This document shows, piece after piece, positions 33,337 to 36,696 of a DNA stretch of 36,696 nt. A program made the translations under genes and the position numbers. Origin of the DNA: Gammaproteobacteria bacterium (GTDB lineage: Bacteria > Pseudomonadota > Gammaproteobacteria > Pseudomonadales > Azotimanducaceae). Below the pieces are notes generated by a model, which saw only the letters and a list, made by a program, of their open reading frames with translations, searched no databases and was not told where the DNA came from. The stretch spans positions 1 through 36,696 of the forward strand of contig JAPPHD010000163.1 of NCBI GenBank assembly GCA_028821125.1. The letters are read 5' to 3'. Position 1 is the stretch's first letter. Each line of letters begins with the position of its first letter.

Positions 33337-34992
33337 TTGAACGGGAAATACGAGGCCGGCCTCGGCAAGCGCCGCGCGAATTACACGCCGCTTTCGCCGG
33401 TTTCCCTGATCCGGAGAACGGCCCGTGTCCATCCGGACCATGCCGCCGTGCACTATGGCGGCGTCAGCCGTTCCTGGAGCGAGACGTACGCGCGATGCGC
33501 ATCGCTGGCGGCGGCGTTGCGGTCCAGGGGCGCGGGCTCGGAGTCGACGGTCGCTGCGCTGTTGCCCAATACGCCCGCCGCCGTTGAAATGGCGTTCGGG
33601 GTGCCGATGTCCGGGGCGGTGCTCAACATGATCAATACGCGCCTCGATGCGGCCGGAGTGGCCTTCATTCTCGACCATGGAGAAGCCGAGTTCTTCGTGG
33701 TCGACTCGGGTCTGGCCGAGATTGCGGCGGAGGCGCTGTCGCTTGCCGCCGTTCAGCCGGTGATCGTCTACGTGCATGATCCCGCGGCGCCCGGAGAGGA
33801 ACTCGAGGGCGCCCTGGAGTACGAAACGCTGCTGGCGGAAGCGGACCCGATGCGCGACGCGGACATGGCGCCCGGCGATGAGTGGGACGCCATCGCACTG
33901 AACTACACCTCGGGCACCACGGGGAACCCGAAAGGCGTTGTCTACCATCACCGGGGCGCGTACCTGAACGCGCTCGCCAACGCCGTTGAGTGGACCCTGC
34001 CTCATCATCCCCGCTATCTATGGACGCTGCCGATGTTTCATTGCAACGGCTGGTGCTTCCCCTGGACGGTGGCGGCGATGGCGGGTACCAACATCTGCCT
34101 GCGCGCCCCGACCGCGGAGAACATCCTGGCAGCCATCGGCGCGTCGGCAGTAACCCACCTGTGCGGGGCGCCCATCGTGCTCAACATGGCGACGACCGAG
34201 GCGGAGAATCGCGGTATCGCCCTCGATTCGCCGGTTGAAGTCATGACGGCCGGCGCCGCGCCCCCCGCTGCGGTGCTGAAACGCGCCGAAGCGGTGGGGT
34301 TCCGTATCACCCATGTCTACGGGCTGACCGAGGTCTACGGTCCGGCGGCCATATGCGCCTGGAAGCCGGATTGGGACGAACTGCCCGCCACCGAGAGAGC
34401 GGCCCTCAAAGCGCGGCAGGGCGTGAACTACACCGTGCTCGAAGAGCTGAGTGTCCGTGATCCCGAAACCCTCGAACCGGTCGAACCCGATGGCGAGCGG
34501 ATGGGCGAGGTGATGTTCCGCGGCAACGTGGTGATGAAGGGCTACCTGAAGAACGGCCCCGCTACCGAGGAGGCGTTCGCCGGCGGTCATTTCCGCTCGG
34601 GCGACCTTGCGGTGATGCATCCGGACGGCTACATCCAGCTCAAGGACCGATCAAAGGACATCATCATCACCGGCGGCGAGAACGTTTCTTCCATCGAAGT
34701 GGAGGGCGTGATCTATCTGCACCCGGCGGTGAGCGAGGCGGCGGTGGTGGCGGCGCCGGACGAGCGCTGGGGGGAAACGCCCGCGGCCTTTGTCGAACTG
34801 AAGGAAGGATGCACGGCGACAGCGTCCGAACTGATCGCGTTCTGCCGCGAGCGGCTCGCCCATTTCAAATGTCCCCGGCTTGTCGTGTTCCGCGACCTGC
34901 CCAAAACGTCCACCGGAAAGATCCAGAAATTCGTCGTCAGGCAATGGGCTGCGGAGATCGACGGGGAGGAGCGGCGGCTGGCATCGGGGTGA
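33337..34992 (+). CDS. Acyl-CoA synthetase (AMP-binding, AlkK/DmdB-like)
   Basis: 551 residues, ANL superfamily. It activates a carboxylic acid to an acyl-adenylate and then an acyl-CoA. Motifs in order: the P-loop-like NYTSGTTGNPKGVVYHHRG (about 188-206), the FHCNGWCFPW segment typical of medium-chain / 3-methylmercaptopropionate-CoA ligases, YGLTEVYGP, RSGDLAVMHPDGYIQLKDRSKD, GGENVSSIEVE, and the C-terminal catalytic Lys in LPKTSTGKIQKF. The start is TTG with GGGGGAG 8 bases upstream; no ATG or GTG fits. The chain-length or substrate cannot be decided here. Monocistronic, behind family A copy A3. Confidence 0.9.
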   Translation: MNGKYEAGLGKRRANYTPLSPVSLIRRTARVHPDHAAVHYGGVSRSWSETYARCASLAAALRSRGAGSESTVAALLPNTPAAVEMAFGVPMSGAVLNMINTRLDAAGVAFILDHGEAEFFVVDSGLAEIAAEALSLAAVQPVIVYVHDPAAPGEELEGALEYETLLAEADPMRDADMAPGDEWDAIALNYTSGTTGNPKGVVYHHRGAYLNALANAVEWTLPHHPRYLWTLPMFHCNGWCFPWTVAAMAGTNICLRAPTAENILAAIGASAVTHLCGAPIVLNMATTEAENRGIALDSPVEVMTAGAAPPAAVLKRAEAVGFRITHVYGLTEVYGPAAICAWKPDWDELPATERAALKARQGVNYTVLEELSVRDPETLEPVEPDGERMGEVMFRGNVVMKGYLKNGPATEEAFAGGHFRSGDLAVMHPDGYIQLKDRSKDIIITGGENVSSIEVEGVIYLHPAVSEAAVVAAPDERWGETPAAFVELKEGCTATASELIAFCRERLAHFKCPRLVVFRDLPKTSTGKIQKFVVRQWAAEIDGEERRLASG

Positions 34993-35040
34993 GCGACGAC
35001 CCGGTCGCACGTCGCGTCGGTCTTGGTAGAACGCCGGAGC

Positions 35041-35149
35041 GAGTTCGCATACGGCGCTTCCATTTCGGCGCACGGCCCCATCATCCTGCCGTAATCAAGG
35101 GATTCGGACGAGCTTAACGCGCCGAAATGGAAGCGCCGTATGCGAACTC
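35041..35149 (+). repeat. Family B palindromic element, copy B2
   Basis: Perfect 31-bp inverted arms (35041-35071 and 35119-35149) around a 47-bp loop. Compared with copy B1, two arm positions have changed on both sides so that pairing is kept (C/G to A/T in the TTCC.TTT segment, and G/C to A/T in CAT.CGG). The conserved right flank runs on to about 35247 and includes the 28-bp core repeated at 77-104. The element begins 48 bp after the acyl-CoA synthetase stop; the 316-bp gap up to the sirtuin stop contains no gene. Confidence 0.93.
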
Positions 35150-35219
35150 TTTCCCGAGATTCGGCGTTGTTCCTTCCAAGTCCGCGTACCGGGGCGTTGA
35201 TCCACCGGAAACGCTTGAG

Positions 35220-35247
35220 GACCGCTGGGAGAGAGTGGGTGTGCGGT
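35220..35247 (+). repeat. 28-bp core of family B flank
   Basis: Matches 77-104 (minus strand) at 26 of 28 bases. Its ends ACCGC/GCGGT can pair. It stands about 70 bp after the B2 right arm and marks how far the repeated unit extends. Confidence 0.65.
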
Positions 35248-35308
35248 GCCCGATCGAATGAACTGTTCGATACACCGGCTCCCCAATCCGGTTGCGGGCC
35301 AAAAACTG

Positions 35309-36064
35309 CTAGTTCAGCCCGACGACGAACGACAGGGTCGGCCCGATCTCCCGGTTGACAACCACGTCGGCGATGGGATCCAGGGGCGTTTCTTCCCGGT
35401 TCAGGATGGCGACCCTGGCGCCGAGTTGCTTGGCGTATTCCGGAAAGCCGGCGGCGGGATAGACGACCAGGGAGGAGCCGGCGACGACCATCAGGTCGCA
35501 TGATTCGGTGACTTCCTGGGCGCGCTGCATGGCCGCTTCCGGCATCGCCTGGCCGAACGAGATGGTCGCCGACTTGACGATGCCGCCGCAGGCGCTGCAG
35601 GGCTGCACCCGGCCGGTTTCTCGGAGCTGGGCTTCCAGGTCGGCCATCTCGTAGCGGATTCCGCAGGAGAGGCACGTGGCGTATCCGGCGTTGCCGTGCA
35701 GTTCGATGACCTTGTCGTCCGGTATGCCCGCATCCTGGAAGAGGTTGTCGACGTTCTGGGTGATCACCGCAATACAGCGGCCCTCGTCGACCAGTTGCGC
35801 CACGCTCCGGTGCCCCTTGTTGGGCTCGGCGTTCTCCAGGGTGCGCTCGCCGCTGAAGCGCCGTCGCCAGGACTCCTGGCGCACCTCCTCGGAGGCGATG
35901 AACTCCTGGAACGGGATGGGTTTCATCTTCGTCCACAAGCCCGTGCCGGGGGATCTGAAGTCGGGAATGCCCGACTCGGTGCTGATGCCGGCGCCGGTAA
36001 AGAACACGATGCGGTCCGACGTATCGATCAGGCGCGCGAGCGCTTCGACATCCTTGGTGGGCAT
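35309..36064 (-). CDS. cobB: NAD-dependent protein deacylase (Sir2 family)
   Basis: 251 residues. A sirtuin removing acyl groups from lysines with NAD. NAD-binding GAGIST (24-29) and PDFR (34-37), TQNVDNLF (102-109), catalytic His123 in ELHGNAG, and the zinc site Cys131/Cys134 and Cys156/Cys159 are all present. SFGQAMPE and GSSLVVYPAAGFPEYA follow. It does not carry the Tyr/Arg (YxxR) pair that marks desuccinylases such as E. coli CobB, as far as I can see, so a general deacetylase is likelier. Divergent from the second exbD, with 120 bp between starts. The symbol is given for the family. Confidence 0.9.
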   Translation of the reverse strand: MPTKDVEALARLIDTSDRIVFFTGAGISTESGIPDFRSPGTGLWTKMKPIPFQEFIASEEVRQESWRRRFSGERTLENAEPNKGHRSVAQLVDEGRCIAVITQNVDNLFQDAGIPDDKVIELHGNAGYATCLSCGIRYEMADLEAQLRETGRVQPCSACGGIVKSATISFGQAMPEAAMQRAQEVTESCDLMVVAGSSLVVYPAAGFPEYAKQLGARVAILNREETPLDPIADVVVNREIGPTLSFVVGLN

Positions 36065-36184
36065 GCGGGCGATGATATCAGAACGGCCCGGGTCCCCTGC
36101 CGCGGGCGGGTCCGCAGTGCCTTTTCCGGCGGTGGAGTTGCGAGTACACTAACCGTTCGCACTGCTTCGCTCGGGGTACGGGAC

Positions 36185-36592
36185 ATGCGCAGAATCATTG
36201 GCGGGCACGGGGACGAGGACACCGAAGAGCACATCAACCTTACGCCCATGCTGGACGTCGTGTTCATCATGCTCATTTTCTTCATCGTCACCGCCACCTT
36301 CGTCAAGGAAGTGGGCCTCGATGTCAACCAGCCGGACGACGCGCCGAAGTCGGAAGACCCGAACAAGAAGAGTATCGTTGTGCGCATCACCAACCGTGAC
36401 CGCATCATGATCGCGCAGCGCGATGTCGACTGGCGTTCGGTGCGGGCCAACATCGAGCGCCTGCACGCGGAAAATCCCGAGGCGCCCGTGGTCATCCAGC
36501 CACATCCGGATTCCCAGACGGGGACCATGATCCACGTGATGGACTCAGCCCGCCTTGCGGGGGTGTTCAACGTCTCGCTTGCGTCGAATTAG
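36185..36592 (+). CDS. exbD: Second ExbD/TolR-family protein
   Basis: 135 residues, the same length as the exbD of the TonB operon. The membrane helix INLTPMLDVVFIMLIFFIV with channel Asp24 is identical in its core; the periplasmic half shares only blocks such as NIERLHAENP. In some gammaproteobacteria a TonB cluster carries two exbD genes, and this one may pair with ExbB or TtpC encoded beyond the window. No gene starts in the remaining 104 bases. The ATG at 36185 was chosen because the frame upstream is antisense to the sirtuin. Confidence 0.9.
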   Translation: MRRIIGGHGDEDTEEHINLTPMLDVVFIMLIFFIVTATFVKEVGLDVNQPDDAPKSEDPNKKSIVVRITNRDRIMIAQRDVDWRSVRANIERLHAENPEAPVVIQPHPDSQTGTMIHVMDSARLAGVFNVSLASN

Positions 36593-36696
36593 CGCGGTTG
36601 ACGGCGGGGACGGGCGTTGCCGCGCGCCTGGTCCGCCGCGCGCCTAGCCCGAAAATCTCACCAAAAAATTGGAATGGGATCTCGATTTGTCGGATA

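Noticed and set aside
36645-36652. TAGCCCGA near the window end, possible fifth family A copy
   Set aside because: Only 8 bases match the element end; the next bases (AAATCTCACC) diverge, and the window ends too soon to judge.
1-36696. CRISPR array, toxin-antitoxin pair, prophage or integron
   Set aside because: No regularly spaced repeats, no Cas, integrase, transposase or phage structural motifs were seen on either strand. The family B hairpins were considered as attC-like sites but there is no integrase and no cassette array.

Overview
The window is GC-rich and densely coded, and reads as a piece of chromosome from a gammaproteobacterium, probably an uncultured marine or free-living lineage. 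The best taxonomic clue is the block gacA/uvrY - uvrC - pgsA - tRNA-Cys (12270-15697), a classical gammaproteobacterial order. It is backed by a TonB2-type energy-transduction cluster of the kind known from Vibrio, Shewanella and Pseudomonas. No rRNA, prophage, CRISPR array or intact transposase gene was seen.

Layout from left to right. 1-180 holds only a fragment of a dispersed repeat. 181-3673 carries a HAD hydrolase, an SDR oxidoreductase, an orphan PhoB-like regulator and a dienelactone hydrolase. 3960-9120 is a complete six-gene TonB2-type operon: DUF3450 protein, TtpC-like proton channel, ExbB, ExbD, TonB and a periplasmic TPR protein. It is followed by pyrF, convergent xthA, and a glutaryl-CoA dehydrogenase. 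12270-15891 is gacA-uvrC-pgsA with one tRNA-Cys and two opposing tRNA-Leu genes. 16198-19552 has a reduced PiT-like transporter, a 63-residue HTH-like protein, and a divergent pair (2-hydroxyacid dehydrogenase and HpcH/HpaI aldolase). 19955-24125 is a DNA-repair pair, a FAN1-type VRR-NUC nuclease followed by an XPD/DinG-like helicase with its own PD-(D/E)XK domain, behind a promoter with a LexA-like box. Pyruvate kinase follows. 25774-33003 is a signalling stretch: a secreted MORN-repeat protein, a degenerate Ser/Thr kinase with a TPR-like C-terminal region, an MBL-fold hydrolase, and a convergent histidine kinase/response regulator pair of the dedicated-sortase (Pds) type. The right end carries an acyl-CoA synthetase, a sirtuin and a second, isolated ExbD.

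The least expected content is in the non-coding DNA. One family (A) of about 180-bp imperfect palindromes, bounded by TA dinucleotides, occurs in three full copies and one internally deleted copy. Every copy points the same way relative to a gene and ends 20-38 bp before its start codon, and three of those four genes start with GTG or TTG. A second family (B) has 31-bp inverted arms around a 47-bp loop. Its two copies differ at two paired arm positions by matched changes on both arms, and each sits just after a stop codon. A third, partial piece of family B's flank lies after the HAD stop codon. These look like non-autonomous mobile or RNA-forming elements that have become attached to gene starts and gene ends.

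Functionally, the TonB operon would power outer-membrane import and GacA would control post-transcriptional regulation. FAN1 with its helicase would repair crosslinks, probably under SOS control. The Pds pair and the kinase/MORN genes suggest cell-envelope sensing. All functions are assigned from motifs and synteny read by eye; no search was run.
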